64,000 nucleotides of DNA from Saccharothrix deserti. Lineage in GTDB: Bacteria > Actinomycetota > Actinomycetes > Mycobacteriales > Pseudonocardiaceae. Below the pieces are notes generated by a model that saw only the letters and a program-made list of their open reading frames with translations, did not search any database and was not told the origin of the DNA. Made by a program: the position numbers and the translations under genes. Positions 52,903 to 63,122 of this stretch are shown piece after piece. Every line of letters begins with the position of its first letter. Position 1 is the stretch's first letter. Location of the stretch: assembly GCF_009769385.1 (NCBI RefSeq), contig NZ_VKAB01000008.1, positions 62,001-126,000 of the forward strand. Reading direction: 5' to 3'.

Positions 52903-53742
52903 GTGACGATCCTGGTCACCGGGGCGACCGGAACCATCGGCGGCGCCGTGGTGCGGCAACTGGCAACGGCGGGTGTGCCGGTGCGGGCGTTGACCCGCAA
53001 CCCGGCGAGGGCGGTGCTGCCGGCCGGGGTGGAGGTGGTGGGAGGTGACCTGACCCGGCCGGGCGAGCTGCCGTTGGCGGGCGTGACGGCGGTCTTCCTG
53101 CTCGCCGCGATCGAGTCCGACGGGGCAGTGGCGCACGCCCAGGCGTTCCTGGACCGTGCGCCGGACCTGCGGCGGGTGGTGTTTCTGTCCAGCAGTGCGG
53201 TCACCGTGAAGCGGCCGGGGAGCTACGAGCTGCACCACGACGTGGAGCGGGTGATCGAGGCGTCCGGGGTGGCGTGGACGCACGTCCGGCCGGGTGAGTT
53301 CATGTCCAACAAGCTGGTGTGGGCGCGGACGATCAAGTCGGACGGCGTGGTGCGGGCGCCGTACCCGGAGGCGGTCGGCGCGCCGGTGCACGAGGCGGAT
53401 GTCGCCGAGGTGGCGGTGCACGCGTTGCTGCACGAGGGGCACGCGGGCAAGGCGTACACGTTGAGCGGGCCGGAGGCGTTGACGCACCGGGAGCAGGCCG
53501 AGGCGATCGGGCGTGGCCTGGGCAGGCCGATCGGCTTCGAACAGCTGACCTACGGCCAGGCCCGCGCGTCACTGATCCGCGACGAGGGCCTGCCGTGGGA
53601 CGTGGCCGAGTACCTGATGGGCTACATGGCCCAACACGCCGAGGAACCAGCCGACGTAACCCCGGACTTCGAACAGGTAACCGGCACCCCAGGCCGCACC
53701 CTCTCCACCTGGGCCACCGACCACACCGCCGACCTGACCTAA
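52903..53742 (+). CDS. NmrA-like atypical SDR protein
   Basis: 279 residues, Rossmann fold with ILVTGATGTIGGAVVRQLA (NAD(P)-binding G-x-x-G-x-x-G), RNPAR, then GDLTRPGEL, VVFLSSSAVTV and VRPGEFMSN. The catalytic Tyr-x3-Lys of classical SDRs is missing; the family includes NmrA, quinone oxidoreductase 2-like and redox-sensing proteins. Function cannot be given more closely. Upstream is the chitinase control region (divergent); downstream the stop runs into a dispersed repeat cluster. Confidence 0.85.
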   Translation: MTILVTGATGTIGGAVVRQLATAGVPVRALTRNPARAVLPAGVEVVGGDLTRPGELPLAGVTAVFLLAAIESDGAVAHAQAFLDRAPDLRRVVFLSSSAVTVKRPGSYELHHDVERVIEASGVAWTHVRPGEFMSNKLVWARTIKSDGVVRAPYPEAVGAPVHEADVAEVAVHALLHEGHAGKAYTLSGPEALTHREQAEAIGRGLGRPIGFEQLTYGQARASLIRDEGLPWDVAEYLMGYMAQHAEEPADVTPDFEQVTGTPGRTLSTWATDHTADLT

Positions 53743-53744
53743 CC

Positions 53745-53910
53745 CCGAGAGTCGAACACTCAGACCGCGAGAGTCCTACGTTCAGGTACCCCGAGTTCAA
53801 CACTCAGGTTCGTCGGCCGGTGTTCTGAGCGTTGAATTCAGGTGTTCTGAACGTAGGACTCTCGCTACGCGAACGTAGGACTCTCGGGACCTGGAGGTTC
53901 GACTCTCGCG
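53745..53910. repeat. Dispersed GTCCTACGTTC repeat cluster, copy 4
   Basis: At least seven units in both orientations: GAGAGTCGAACACTCAG, GCGAGAGTCCTACGTTCAGG, GAGTTCAACACTCAGG, then inverted CTGAGCGTTGAATTCAG, CTGAACGTAGGACTCTCG, GCGAACGTAGGACTCTCGG and GAGGTTCGACTCTCGCG. Right half mirrors the left half loosely, so the whole can fold as a long stem. It fills the gap between two convergent genes (NmrA-like and upp). Confidence 0.85.
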
Positions 53911-53917
53911 GGGGGGG

Positions 53918-54544
53918 TTAGTGGACGGCGCCGTATTGGCGGTCGCCGGCGTCGCCCAGGCCGGGGACGATGAAGCCCGAGTCGTTCAGGCGTTCGTCGA
54001 CGCTGGCGGTTACCAGGCGGACGGGGAGGGTGGAGTCCTCCAGGTGCTTGATGCCCTCCGGGGCGGCTAGGGCGCAGATCGCGGTTACGTCTGTGGCGCC
54101 TCGGTCCGTGAGGAGGCGGATCGTGTAGGCCATGGAGCCGCCGGTGGCCAGCATCGGGTCCAACACGAACACCGGGCGGCCGGCCAGCGAGTCGGGCAAC
54201 GACTCCATGTACGGCGTGGGCTGCAACGTCTCCTCGTCACGCGCCAGGCCGACGAACCCCATCTGCGCGTCGGGGATCAGCTTGTGCGCCTGGTCGGCCA
54301 TCCCGAGCCCGGCACGGAGCACGGGCACCAGCAACGGCGGGTTGGCGAGCCGGTAACCGGTGGTCCGGGCGACGGGCGTGTGCACCCGCTCCTCGGCCAC
54401 CGGCAGGTGGCGCGTGGCTTCGTAGACCAGCATGACGGTCAGCTCGTGCAGCGCGGCGCGGAACGCCGCGTTGTCGGTGCGGGCGTCACGCATGGTGGTC
54501 AGCCGCGCCCTGGCAAGTGGGTGATCGACAACGAGGACGTCCAT
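53918..54544 (-). CDS. upp: Uracil phosphoribosyltransferase
   Basis: 208 residues. Salvages uracil with PRPP to UMP. N-terminus [46 protein letters not shown] region; PRPP loop [15 protein letters not shown]-terminal [17 protein letters not shown], which holds the uracil. Full length. Completes the deoD-pmmB-upp salvage block known from Rv3307-Rv3309c. Only 29 bp separate its start from the divergent NACHT/WD40 gene. Confidence 0.96.
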   Translation of the reverse strand: MDVLVVDHPLARARLTTMRDARTDNAAFRAALHELTVMLVYEATRHLPVAEERVHTPVARTTGYRLANPPLLVPVLRAGLGMADQAHKLIPDAQMGFVGLARDEETLQPTPYMESLPDSLAGRPVFVLDPMLATGGSMAYTIRLLTDRGATDVTAICALAAPEGIKHLEDSTLPVRLVTASVDERLNDSGFIVPGLGDAGDRQYGAVH

Positions 54545-54573
54545 GGTCGAACAGTATGTGGTACCTCTAGGCG

Positions 54574-57500
54574 ATGCCCGGCGGCTCGTTACCCAGCTCC
54601 GTCGTCCGCTTCACCGACGCGGCGGGCCACGTCGTCGGGGTCGGCGTCCTGGTGGGCAGGCGTCAAGTCCTCACCTGCGCGCACGTGGTGAACCTGGCGT
54701 CGGGCCGGGACGAACTCAGCGGCGAGCCGCCGCGCGAGCCGGTCCTGGTCGACTTCCTCGGCCGGACCAGGATCAGCGCCGAGGTGCGGCAGTGGCTGCC
54801 CCCGCCACCACGGGAGGGCTCGCCCGGTCAGGACGTCGCGGGCCTCGAACTCACCGAGGACGCACCGGCGGACGTCACGCCGGCGAAGCTGATCACCACC
54901 CTGCCCGGCCCCGGGCACGAGGTGGACGTGTTCGGCTACCCCGGCAAACCCGCCCGCCCGGACGGCGCCTGGGTGCGCGCGGTGGTCCGCAGACAGGTCG
55001 GCAACGGCTACCTCCAGCTCGACGCGAAGTCCGCGCTCCAGGTGCAGCCCGGCTACAGCGGCAGCCCGGTGTGGGACCCGGTGACGGGCCGGGTCGTCGG
55101 CCTCGTCGCCACCGCCGGCCGCACCAGCCCGGACAGCTACGCGATCACCGCCGACCTGCTGCGGCTCAGCTGGCCCGCCGCGCTGGACCGCCGCCGGTGG
55201 CGCGGCGACGACCAGGGCCTCGACCGGCTCAACGTCGTGCACCTGGCCAACACCCGGTTCGGCGGCGGCGACCGCGACCACCTGGCCGAGGCGCTGCACC
55301 AGGACCTCGACCACCTCACCCGGAACGAGGGCCTGCGCCCGGACCTGCTGGTGGTGGCGGGCGACCTCACCGAACACGGTCTGCGCACCGAGTTCGAGCA
55401 GGCCGTCGCGTTCCTGGACGCCCTGGCCGAGGCGGTCGAGCTGCCGCGCGACCGGGTGGTGGTCGTGCCGGGCGCGCACGACGTCAACCTGGTCGCCTGC
55501 CGGGCGTACTTCCTGGAGATGGAGGCCGAGGAGCGCGACCCGGTGAAGCCGTACTGGCGCAAGTGGAAGCAGTACAGCGAGGCGTTCGACCAGTACTACC
55601 GGGACGTCGACGTCAGCTTCACGCCCGACGAGTTCTGGACGTTCTTCACCATGCCCGACCTCCGCGTGGTCGTGGCGGGCCTGAACTCCACCGTCGCCGA
55701 CAGCCACCTCGAACACGGCACACCCGAGGTCGACGCGGCCCAGCTGCGCCGGTTCGCCGCGCACCTGGACGAGTACCGCACCAAGGGTTGGCTGCGGCTC
55801 GGTGTCGTGCACCGGTCCACCGCCGACCTGCAGCGGGCGCTGGTCCGGCCGGAACTGGTGAACCACCTGCTCACCGGCGGTCCGGACGCCGACTCGTACG
55901 AGCTGGTGTCGTTCGGGAACCACGGCTACACCCGGCACGCCAGGCGGTTCGACCGCGACCGGGGCGGCCGGTGGGTCGGTGACACGCGGGTCAGCCCGGC
56001 CGGCTCCGACTGGCGCGTCGAACACCCCCTGTACTGGGGCCTGGTGACCAGGACGTTCGCCTCCGTGACGTCCCCGCGCGAGGAGAAGCAGGTCCACCTG
56101 CCGCTCGCCACGGACTCGTTCTTCGACCGGGTCGAGGAGGCGACGCGGATCAGCCACGCCGGCGCGACCGTGACGCCGTACCGGGAGAACGGCTACCTGC
56201 GGGTCACCAAGCCCACGTCCGGTGGCGGTGTCGAGCAGTGGCCGGTGTTCGTGGTCGCGGGCGACGTCACGCGATCGGGTATCGAGGAGTTCGCCCGGGA
56301 CGTGCACGTGCGGTTCGCCGAGCACGACCGGTCGGTGCAGTCGGAGCTGGTGTACGGGGGCGAGCCCGCGCCGGCCGCACTCGTGGCGCGGGCGTTGAGC
56401 CTGGGCATCCGGCTGCGCAGCTGGGTCGACTACCAGGGGCTGCTGGACCTGCGGGTGCAGGAGAACCGGCAGCAGGCGTCGCTGGCCCGGGACCCGGTCT
56501 ACCCGGCCGCGCTGTACGTGCCGCAGCGGTACCGCGTGCTGGACAAGCGCGGTGCGGGCGACGTCCAACTGAACCTGTTGGACCAGGTGCTGGAGTGGTT
56601 GTCGCCGGACACGGCGCGGTTCGTGATGGTGCTGGGCGATTTCGGGCGTGGCAAGTCGTTCCTGCTCCGGCAGCTGGCCCGTGAGCTGCGGTCGCGGCTG
56701 GGCCGGGTGTCGCCGGTGCTGGTGGAGCTGCGCAGCCTGGAGAAGGCGCCGACGCTGGACGAGCTGCTGACCCAGCACCTGGTGCGCGAGGGCGTCGAGG
56801 TGCTGGACGTGGTCAAGCTCCGGTACATGATCAGCAGCGGTCGGCTGGCGTTGCTGTTCGACGGTTTCGACGAGCTGGAGCTGCGGGTCGGTTACGACAA
56901 CGCCGCCGAGTACCTGCGCACGCTGCTGGTCGCGGTCAGCGACCGGGCGAAGGTCGTGCTCACCAGCCGCAGCCAGCACTTCCGGTCGCACAACGACGTG
57001 CTCACCGCGCTGGGCGACCAGGTCGCCGCGATGAGCGCCAGCCGGGTGGTGGTGCTGGAGGACTTCACCGACGAGCAGATCCGCGACTTCCTGACCCGTC
57101 ACTACGGGGGTGACGCCGAGCAGGCCGAACGCCGGTTCGACCTGCTCCGCGAGGTGCACGACCTGCTCGGGCTGTCCCGCAACCCGCGCATGCTGGCGTT
57201 CATCGCCGACCTGGAGGAACAGCGGCTGCGGCAGGTGCAGCAGGAGCAGGGGCGGATCAGCGCGGCCGAGCTGTACCGGGAGCTGGTCGACTTCTGGCTG
57301 CTGCACGAGGCGAAACGGCAGCAGCACCGGGCCGGGCTGCGGTCGTTGGACGAGCTGGAACGGCTGCGCGTGTGCACGGTGCTCGCGTTGCGCCTGTGGG
57401 CCGGCACCGCGTCGACGGTGCAGGCTTCGGACCTGGGTGAGACGGTCACGCAGACGTTGACCGAACTGGTCGAGCGCGATTACTCGACGGCGCAGGCGGC

Positions 57501-60006
57501 GCACGCGGTCGGCTCGGGCACGTTGCTGGTGAACACCGACGACGGTTTCGGCTTCGTGCACCAGTCGGTGATGGAGTGGCTGGTCGCCAACGCGGCGGCC
57601 GAGCAGGTGCGCACCGGTGACGTGTCGGACGTGATGAGCAGGCTGATGTCGCCGCTGATGGTGGACTTCTTCTGCGACCTCGCCGGCCACGACGCGGCAC
57701 GTGAGTGGGCACTCGGGATCACGTCGGCAGCGAGTGCGACCGACGTCGTCCGCCAGAACGCGGTCGCGGTGAGGCAACGACTCGGCGGCGCGGACAACGA
57801 GGACTTGCTGCTCGACCTGGACCTGCGCCAAGCGGATCTCTCGCAGCTCAAGCTGGGCGGCGTGCAGTTGAGCGGCACGGACATGCGCGGGCAGCGGTTG
57901 TCGAACGTGTCACTGGCGGGTTCGGACCTGACCGGCGCGGATTTCCGGAACGTCCGCATGACCGGCGGCGACCTGACCGGCGCCCGCCTCGATGGCAGCA
58001 ACTGGCGTGGTGCGGTACTGCTCGGCGTGCGGGGGGTGGAGGCGCAGCCGGAACTCGCGACCGCCACCGTCGTCGGCCGCGACCCGGCGAACGTGATGAT
58101 CTCCAGCGGCGGCATCCACGACGTGGCCTACTCCCCCGACGGGACGATCGTGGCGTTGGCGCGTGGCTGGAGCATCGAGCTGATCGACCGGGCGACCCGC
58201 AAGGCGGTGCGATCGGTGCACGGCCACACCAGGAAGGTCAACGCGGTCGCGTTCTCACCGACCGGCGAGTTCTTCGCGTCGGCGTCCGACGACAACACCG
58301 CCCGGATCTGGACCGCCGACGGCGACCTGGTCACGGTCTTGAGCGGCTACGCGAACACGGTGCAGTCCGTGGCGTTCTCACCGGACGGCCGGTTCGTCGC
58401 CACCGGCTCCTACGACGACACAGCCCGGGTCTGGACCATTGACGGGAACTTGTTCGCCGAACTCCAAGGTCACCGGGGCGGGGTGGAGGCCGTGGCGTTC
58501 TCGCCGGACAGCCGACGAGTGGCCACCGCGTCGAGTGACGGGACCGCGTGCGTCTGGACCTTCAGGGGCAACCTGATCACGATACTAACCGGCCACATCG
58601 GACGGGTGTACAGCGTGGCGTTCTCACCGGACGGCAAGCACATCGTCACCGGTTCCCACGACAGCACCGCCCGGATCTGGACCGTCGACGGCGACCTGAT
58701 CGCGACGCTCGACACCCACACCAACCGCGTCAACGCGGTGGACTACTCGCCGGACGGCAAGCGCATCGCCACGGCTTCCGAAGACGGCGTCACAGCCCTC
58801 TGGACCGATGACGGCACCCCCACGACCCTCATCCGCGCCGGCGTGGGTATCAACTCCGTGGCCTTCTCGCCGGACGGGTCCGAGGTGGCGACAGCTTCGC
58901 ACGAGGCCGTGGCGTTCTCGACCTTGCAAGGCGTCCCGGTCGGCACCTACCGCAGTTACCCGCGTTCGGTGAACGCGGTGGCGTTCTCGCCCGACGGCAG
59001 CGCGATCGCCACCGCCTCGGACGACAGCGCGCACCTGTGGACCGGTACGGGCGCCGTCACGATCACCTCGGGGGATGTCGTGGTCGTCTCGGTCGCCTTC
59101 TCACCGGACGGCAAGCACATCGCCACCGCTTCCTACTCGAACAGGGGCGTGCGCGTCTGGGCCCTCGGCGAGAGTCGCCCGCACATCGAATACCTGGGCC
59201 ATGGCGACTTCGTGAACGCGCTCGCGTTCTCACCGGACGGCAAACACATCGCCAGTTGTTCGGACGACGGGACGACGCACATCTGGCCGGTGGGCGGCAG
59301 CACGGCGGTCGCCGTCCTGCAGCGGCACAAGGGGCCGGTCAGCGCGGTCGCGTTCTCACCGAATGGCAAGGACGTCGTGACCGCCTCGGGCGATGGGACC
59401 GCGCGCATCTGGACCACTTCCGGCAGCCTGATCAGGGCCTATCACGGTCACGAAGCGGCGCTCACGGCCGTGGCGTTCTCCTCCGGGTCGCACATCGCGA
59501 GCGCGTCCACGGACATGACCGCCCACATCTTCAACCCGAGCGGGCGGACGCTGGCGATCCTGCGCGGGCACGACGAGTGGGTGCGAGCCGTTGCCTTCTC
59601 TCCCGACAGCAAGTTCGTCGTCACCGGCTCGGACGACGGGACCGCCCGCGTCTGGGACTTCACCGGCCACCAGCTGGCCGTGCTGCGCGGGCACGTCGGG
59701 TCGGTGAGGGGGGTGGCGTTCTCCCCGGACGGCGAGCACATCGCCACCGCGTCGGACGACGGGACGACCCGGATCTGGACCACCTACGGGGCAGAGTTGG
59801 CCAAGCTGATCACCACGGACGCGGGGTGGGCCGTGCTGCTGCCGGACGGTGGGTACCGGATCGTGGGCGACATGAGCGGCCAACTGTGGTGGGCGGTCAA
59901 GTTGAGCCGGTTCGAGGAGGGTGAGTTGGACCCGTACGTGCCGGAGATCAGGAAGATGCCCGACGACATGCCGATTCCCGGCCTCTCGCCGGGGGTAGCC
60001 TCCTGA
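54574..60006 (+). CDS. Giant trypsin-phosphoesterase-NACHT-pentapeptide-WD40 protein
   Basis: 1810 residues. 1-205: trypsin-like protease, triad His37 (LTCAHVV), Asp87 (GQDVAG), Ser164 (GYSGSPV). About 215-490: calcineurin-like phosphoesterase; GDLTEHG (263-269) and GAHDVN (300) stand, a late GNHGYTRH (448-455) stands, but the first D-x-H motif reads HLANTRF. About 650-950: NACHT ATPase with Walker A GDFGRGKS (688-695) and Walker [11 protein letters not shown] (about 760). 1078-1160: pentapeptide repeats ([16 protein letters not shown]). 1175-1770: fourteen WD40-like repeats ([14 protein letters not shown]...ARIWT), enough for two seven-blade propellers. No signal peptide. Architecture suggests a signal-sensing STAND protein with protease effector, perhaps in phage defence or apoptosis-like signalling; this is inference. 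It occurs alone, 29 bp from upp. Confidence 0.9.
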   Translation: MPGGSLPSSVVRFTDAAGHVVGVGVLVGRRQVLTCAHVVNLASGRDELSGEPPREPVLVDFLGRTRISAEVRQWLPPPPREGSPGQDVAGLELTEDAPADVTPAKLITTLPGPGHEVDVFGYPGKPARPDGAWVRAVVRRQVGNGYLQLDAKSALQVQPGYSGSPVWDPVTGRVVGLVATAGRTSPDSYAITADLLRLSWPAALDRRRWRGDDQGLDRLNVVHLANTRFGGGDRDHLAEALHQDLDHLTRNEGLRPDLLVVAGDLTEHGLRTEFEQAVAFLDALAEAVELPRDRVVVVPGAHDVNLVACRAYFLEMEAEERDPVKPYWRKWKQYSEAFDQYYRDVDVSFTPDEFWTFFTMPDLRVVVAGLNSTVADSHLEHGTPEVDAAQLRRFAAHLDEYRTKGWLRLGVVHRSTADLQRALVRPELVNHLLTGGPDADSYELVSFGNHGYTRHARRFDRDRGGRWVGDTRVSPAGSDWRVEHPLYWGLVTRTFASVTSPREEKQVHLPLATDSFFDRVEEATRISHAGATVTPYRENGYLRVTKPTSGGGVEQWPVFVVAGDVTRSGIEEFARDVHVRFAEHDRSVQSELVYGGEPAPAALVARALSLGIRLRSWVDYQGLLDLRVQENRQQASLARDPVYPAALYVPQRYRVLDKRGAGDVQLNLLDQVLEWLSPDTARFVMVLGDFGRGKSFLLRQLARELRSRLGRVSPVLVELRSLEKAPTLDELLTQHLVREGVEVLDVVKLRYMISSGRLALLFDGFDELELRVGYDNAAEYLRTLLVAVSDRAKVVLTSRSQHFRSHNDVLTALGDQVAAMSASRVVVLEDFTDEQIRDFLTRHYGGDAEQAERRFDLLREVHDLLGLSRNPRMLAFIADLEEQRLRQVQQEQGRISAAELYRELVDFWLLHEAKRQQHRAGLRSLDELERLRVCTVLALRLWAGTASTVQASDLGETVTQTLTELVERDYSTAQAAHAVGSGTLLVNTDDGFGFVHQSVMEWLVANAAAEQVRTGDVSDVMSRLMSPLMVDFFCDLAGHDAAREWALGITSAASATDVVRQNAVAVRQRLGGADNEDLLLDLDLRQADLSQLKLGGVQLSGTDMRGQRLSNVSLAGSDLTGADFRNVRMTGGDLTGARLDGSNWRGAVLLGVRGVEAQPELATATVVGRDPANVMISSGGIHDVAYSPDGTIVALARGWSIELIDRATRKAVRSVHGHTRKVNAVAFSPTGEFFASASDDNTARIWTADGDLVTVLSGYANTVQSVAFSPDGRFVATGSYDDTARVWTIDGNLFAELQGHRGGVEAVAFSPDSRRVATASSDGTACVWTFRGNLITILTGHIGRVYSVAFSPDGKHIVTGSHDSTARIWTVDGDLIATLDTHTNRVNAVDYSPDGKRIATASEDGVTALWTDDGTPTTLIRAGVGINSVAFSPDGSEVATASHEAVAFSTLQGVPVGTYRSYPRSVNAVAFSPDGSAIATASDDSAHLWTGTGAVTITSGDVVVVSVAFSPDGKHIATASYSNRGVRVWALGESRPHIEYLGHGDFVNALAFSPDGKHIASCSDDGTTHIWPVGGSTAVAVLQRHKGPVSAVAFSPNGKDVVTASGDGTARIWTTSGSLIRAYHGHEAALTAVAFSSGSHIASASTDMTAHIFNPSGRTLAILRGHDEWVRAVAFSPDSKFVVTGSDDGTARVWDFTGHQLAVLRGHVGSVRGVAFSPDGEHIATASDDGTTRIWTTYGAELAKLITTDAGWAVLLPDGGYRIVGDMSGQLWWAVKLSRFEEGELDPYVPEIRKMPDDMPIPGLSPGVAS

Positions 60007-60008
60007 CC

Positions 60009-60989
60009 ATGGCCGACCACGTTCGGATCGGGGTTCTGGGGGCCGCGCGGATCGTGCCGGCGGCGTTGGTGCGGCCGGGGCGTTCGGCGGCGGCGGTCGA
60101 GGTGTCGGCGGTGGCGGCTCGGGACGCCGGGCGGGCGCAGGCGTTCGCGGACCGGTTCGGGATTCCTCGGGTGCACACGACATACGAAAGTCTGTTGGCC
60201 GATCCCAACGTGGATGCTGTCTACATCCCACTGCCCAACGGGTTGCACGGGAAGTGGACGTTGGCGGCGTTGGCGGCCGGGAAGCACGTGTTGTGCGAGA
60301 AGCCGTTCGCCGCCAACGCCGACGAGGCCGCCGAAGTGGCCGACGTCGCCCGGGACAGCGGGCTGGTGGTGATGGAGGCGTTCCACTACCGGTATCACCC
60401 GTTGGCGTTGCGGTTACCCGAGGTGGTCGCGGAGTTGGGCGAGTTGCGGCACGTCGAGGCGCGGTTGTGCTTCCCGTTGCCGCGGTTCGCGGACATCCGG
60501 TACTCGCTGGAGCTGGCCGGTGGGGCGTTGATGGACGCCGGGTGTTACGCGGTGAACCTGGTGCGGTTGCTGGGTGGTGAGCCGGAGGTCCGTTCGGCGC
60601 GGGCGTTGTTGAAGGGACCTGACGTCGACCGGGCGATGCGGGCGGAGTTGAAGTTCCCCGGCGGGCACACCGGGACCGTGGTGGCGTCGATGTGGTCGCG
60701 CTCGTTGCTGCGACTGTCGGCGAAGGTGTTGGGGGCCAACGGCGAGATGCGCGTGTTCAACCCCTTCGCACCGCAGATGGGGCACCGGCTCACGGTGAAG
60801 CTGAAGGGGCACCGGCGGGTCGAGCGGTTCGACCGGCGGCCGTCGTACGAGTACCAGTTGGAGGCGTTCGCGGACGCCGTGCTGCGCGGCAAACCGTTCC
60901 CGACGACGGCGGACGACGCGGTGGCCACGATGCGGGTCGTGGACGACATCTACCGGGCGGCCGGGTTGCCCGTGCGTCAACCCAGCTGA
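60009..60989 (+). CDS. Gfo/Idh/MocA-family oxidoreductase
   Basis: 326 residues. Rossmann start IGVLGAARIVPAAL (the second Gly-rich position is A-R-I), nucleotide strand VDAVYIPLPNGLHGKW, the family signature KHVLCEKPFAAN with catalytic Lys, then the C-terminal alpha/beta domain containing GGALMDAGCYAVNLVR (catalytic Asp/His-like site). Acts on sugars, inositols or similar with NAD(P). Only 2 bp after the giant gene, so perhaps in one transcript, though function need not be linked. Confidence 0.88.
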   Translation: MADHVRIGVLGAARIVPAALVRPGRSAAAVEVSAVAARDAGRAQAFADRFGIPRVHTTYESLLADPNVDAVYIPLPNGLHGKWTLAALAAGKHVLCEKPFAANADEAAEVADVARDSGLVVMEAFHYRYHPLALRLPEVVAELGELRHVEARLCFPLPRFADIRYSLELAGGALMDAGCYAVNLVRLLGGEPEVRSARALLKGPDVDRAMRAELKFPGGHTGTVVASMWSRSLLRLSAKVLGANGEMRVFNPFAPQMGHRLTVKLKGHRRVERFDRRPSYEYQLEAFADAVLRGKPFPTTADDAVATMRVVDDIYRAAGLPVRQPS

Positions 60990-61177
60990 TCCAGTTGCAG
61001 GTGCGCCTCGGTCATCTCGACGAGAGTGTGGAAGTGGTCGACCAGACCGTCGAAATCCGGCCGCGGCTCGGGCTGGTCCGACGGCGGTGGGTCCAGGTCG
61101 TCGTATTCCGGCGGGAGAATGGCCACGGTCATCTTCCAGGTAGCGGCAGCGCCGCTGATCTTCCACGTCTTTTCCAT
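60977..61177 (-). CDS. Small acidic protein next to XRE gene
   Basis: 66 residues from ATG 61,177; a start at the internal ATG (MTVAILPPEYDD, 61,132) is possible. Acidic, Pro/Asp-rich (PPEYDDLDPPPSDQPEPRP), ending in a helix FDGLVDHFHTLVEMTEAHLQ. No family recognised. Its 3' end overlaps the oxidoreductase 3' end by 13 bp and it is divergent from the XRE/DUF397 pair, a position where small acidic genes are often found in actinomycetes. Confidence 0.55.
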   Translation of the reverse strand: MEKTWKISGAAATWKMTVAILPPEYDDLDPPPSDQPEPRPDFDGLVDHFHTLVEMTEAHLQLDQLG

Positions 61178-61272
61178 GCTGAAACGGTGGCGTCTTGCTG
61201 CGCGGTCGCGCAACGCTCCCCTTCGGGTGACACGACTTTCGTGCCCGCGTGGCAAGGCGGAACAGTCGCACC

Positions 61273-62109
61273 ATGACACGCAAGGGGGCATCCGTCCGGC
61301 AACGGCGGGTATCGACGGAATTGCGCGCGCTGCGGTTGGCCAGGGGTCTGAGCTGCGCGGAAGTGGCCAACGCGATCGGCTGCTCGGAGAGCAAGATCAG
61401 CCGGATGGAAACCGGCAACCGAGGGCTGCGGGCCGACGAGGTGGCGGCGATCCTCGGTTACCTGCGAGCGCCCGCCGGGTTGCGGCAAGAGCTGGTCGAC
61501 CTGGTGCGGGCCGGGGAACACCGAAACTGGCATGCCATCCACGGCAAGTTGCCCAGCAACTGGAAGGACCTCATCGGCTTCGAGGCGGAAGCAACGGCCC
61601 TCTACAACTACGAACCGCTCGTGATCCCGGGACTCGCCCAAACTCCGGAGTACTGCCGGACGATCATCCGGGGAGTCAACGGCGACCTGTCGGACGCCGA
61701 GTTGGACGCGCTGGTCGCCACACGGATGGGCAGGCAGGTCGCACTCGGTCGTGCCGAGGTCCACCTGTTGATCGACGAGACTGTGCTGCGACGGGACTTG
61801 GGCGACCCCGCCATGATGCGCACCCAACTTCGGCACTTGATGGCCATAGGCGGCCGGGCGAACATCCTGATCCGGGTCGTACCGTTCGGCACCGTCGCGC
61901 ACCCAGGGCTTGAAGGCTCGTTCCTGCGGCTGGAGTTCGCCGATCAGCCAAGCCTGGTGTACATCGAGAGCCGAAGCACGAGCACGTTCCTCGAAGAAGA
62001 GAGGCACATCGAGAGCGCTAGGCTTGCCTGGCAAAGGCTGTGTGCGTTGGCGATCTCGCCTGACGAGTCCGCAGGGCTGATCGCCAAGCTCATCGGCAAC
62101 TTGACGTGA
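61273..62109 (+). CDS. XRE-family regulator with DUF5753 domain
   Basis: 278 residues from ATG 61,273. HTH about 12-65: LRALRLARGLSCAEVANAIGCSESKISRMETGNRGL in outline. The C-terminal DUF5753 domain contains ALYNYEPLVIPGLAQTPEYCRTII, VATRMGRQVALGRAEVHLLIDETVLRR, ILIRVVPFGTVAHPGLEGSF and FLEEERHIESARLAWQRL. Pairs with the DUF397 gene downstream, the widespread actinobacterial unit (BldB/WhiJ-like) linked to development and secondary metabolism, sometimes discussed as toxin-antitoxin-like. Confidence 0.93.
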   Translation: MTRKGASVRQRRVSTELRALRLARGLSCAEVANAIGCSESKISRMETGNRGLRADEVAAILGYLRAPAGLRQELVDLVRAGEHRNWHAIHGKLPSNWKDLIGFEAEATALYNYEPLVIPGLAQTPEYCRTIIRGVNGDLSDAELDALVATRMGRQVALGRAEVHLLIDETVLRRDLGDPAMMRTQLRHLMAIGGRANILIRVVPFGTVAHPGLEGSFLRLEFADQPSLVYIESRSTSTFLEEERHIESARLAWQRLCALAISPDESAGLIAKLIGNLT

Positions 62110-62126
62110 AGCGAGGAGCGCATCCG

Positions 62127-62294
62127 ATGGACCTCACCAACGCCACCTGGCGCAAGAGCAGCCGCAGCACCAGCCAGGCCAACTGCGTCGAGATCGCCCA
62201 CGTCGCCAACCGCATCGCCGTTCGCGATTCGAAGAACCCCGACGGTCCGGTCCTCCTCTTCGGGAAGGTCGACTGGTCGGTCTTCAGCCGTTGA
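62127..62294 (+). CDS. DUF397 protein
   Basis: 55 residues from ATG 62,127, behind GCGAGGAGCG. Signature WRKSSRSTSQANCVEIAHV, IAVRDSKNPDGPVLLF, W.VF at the end. Partner of the XRE-DUF5753 regulator 17 bp upstream; small acidic/basic DUF397 proteins are thought to modulate it. Complete and of normal length. Confidence 0.93.
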   Translation: MDLTNATWRKSSRSTSQANCVEIAHVANRIAVRDSKNPDGPVLLFGKVDWSVFSR

Positions 62295-62340
62295 CGCGGT
62301 TACGTCGTGAAACGGGCCCCACGCTCCTAGACTCAGCGGT

Positions 62341-62988
62341 GTGAGCGACGAGCTGGTGCCGGACCCCCGTCAGATGCGCGCCTCGGACGCCGACCGAGAG
62401 AAGGTCGCCAGGGTGCTCCAGCAGGCGCACGGCGAAGGCCGGCTCGACCTGAACGAGCTGGACGAGCGCCTGGGCGCGGTCTACGCGGCGAAGACGTACG
62501 GGGACCTCGTGCCGCTGACCGCCGACCTCGGCGTGCCGACGCCCGCCGTGATGCCGGTGCCGATCCAGCACAACGTGCCCGCTTCGCGCATCGGCGGAAC
62601 GCCCGGCTCCACCGCCTCGTTCGCGTTCTGGTCGGGCGTGGAACGGCGGGGTGAGTGGGTCGTGCCGCCGACGCACACGGCGGTGGCGATCATGGGCGGC
62701 GTCGAGCTGGACCTGACCAAGGCCCGGTTCGCGCAGGGCGAGACGACGATCAACGCCTACGCGTTCATGGGCGGGGTGGAGATCATCGTGCCCGAGGACA
62801 TCACCATCCGGGTCGACGGCTTCGGCTTCATGGGCGCGTTCGAGGACGCCACGCACAAGGGCGCGCCGACCATCCCCGGCGGACCGGTCGTGCGCATCAC
62901 GGGTTTCGCGATGATGGGCGCGGTCGAGGTGCGGCGGCCGAAAAAGAAGAAGATCAAGGACCGCCGCCACGACGAGCTGGAGAGCTAG
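62341..62988 (+). CDS. DUF1707 protein with LiaF-like C-terminal domain
   Basis: 215 residues from GTG 62,341. DUF1707 N-domain (MRASDADREKVARVLQQAHGEGRLDLNELDERLGAVYAAKTYGDL in outline), a Pro/Thr linker, then a beta-helix-like domain of the DUF2154/LiaF kind with regular repeats VAIMGGVELDLTKA, YAFMGGVEIIVPEDI, FGFMGAFED and FAMMGAVEVRRPKKKK. No transmembrane segment. LiaF-type domains act in cell-envelope stress control in Firmicutes; here the role is unknown. A TAGACT at 62,328-62,333 could be a -10 giving a leaderless mRNA. Confidence 0.85.
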   Translation: MSDELVPDPRQMRASDADREKVARVLQQAHGEGRLDLNELDERLGAVYAAKTYGDLVPLTADLGVPTPAVMPVPIQHNVPASRIGGTPGSTASFAFWSGVERRGEWVVPPTHTAVAIMGGVELDLTKARFAQGETTINAYAFMGGVEIIVPEDITIRVDGFGFMGAFEDATHKGAPTIPGGPVVRITGFAMMGAVEVRRPKKKKIKDRRHDELES

Positions 62989-63122
62989 TCGAGCGCCGGC
63001 GCGTCGCGACATCGAGCAGTTGACGCCTCTTCTCCCTGGTCATCAGGGCTGTTCGTCGGCTTCACGTGGGGTTACTCTTCGGCGTCCCCGCCGCCCGCCC
63101 CCTTGCGAAGCCGAACAGCCGA

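Noticed and set aside
54589..57831. 1080-residue minus-strand frame opposite the NACHT gene
   Set aside because: Shadow frame: composition dominated by Val, Gln, Arg and His, no domain, and opposite a gene with many clear motifs.
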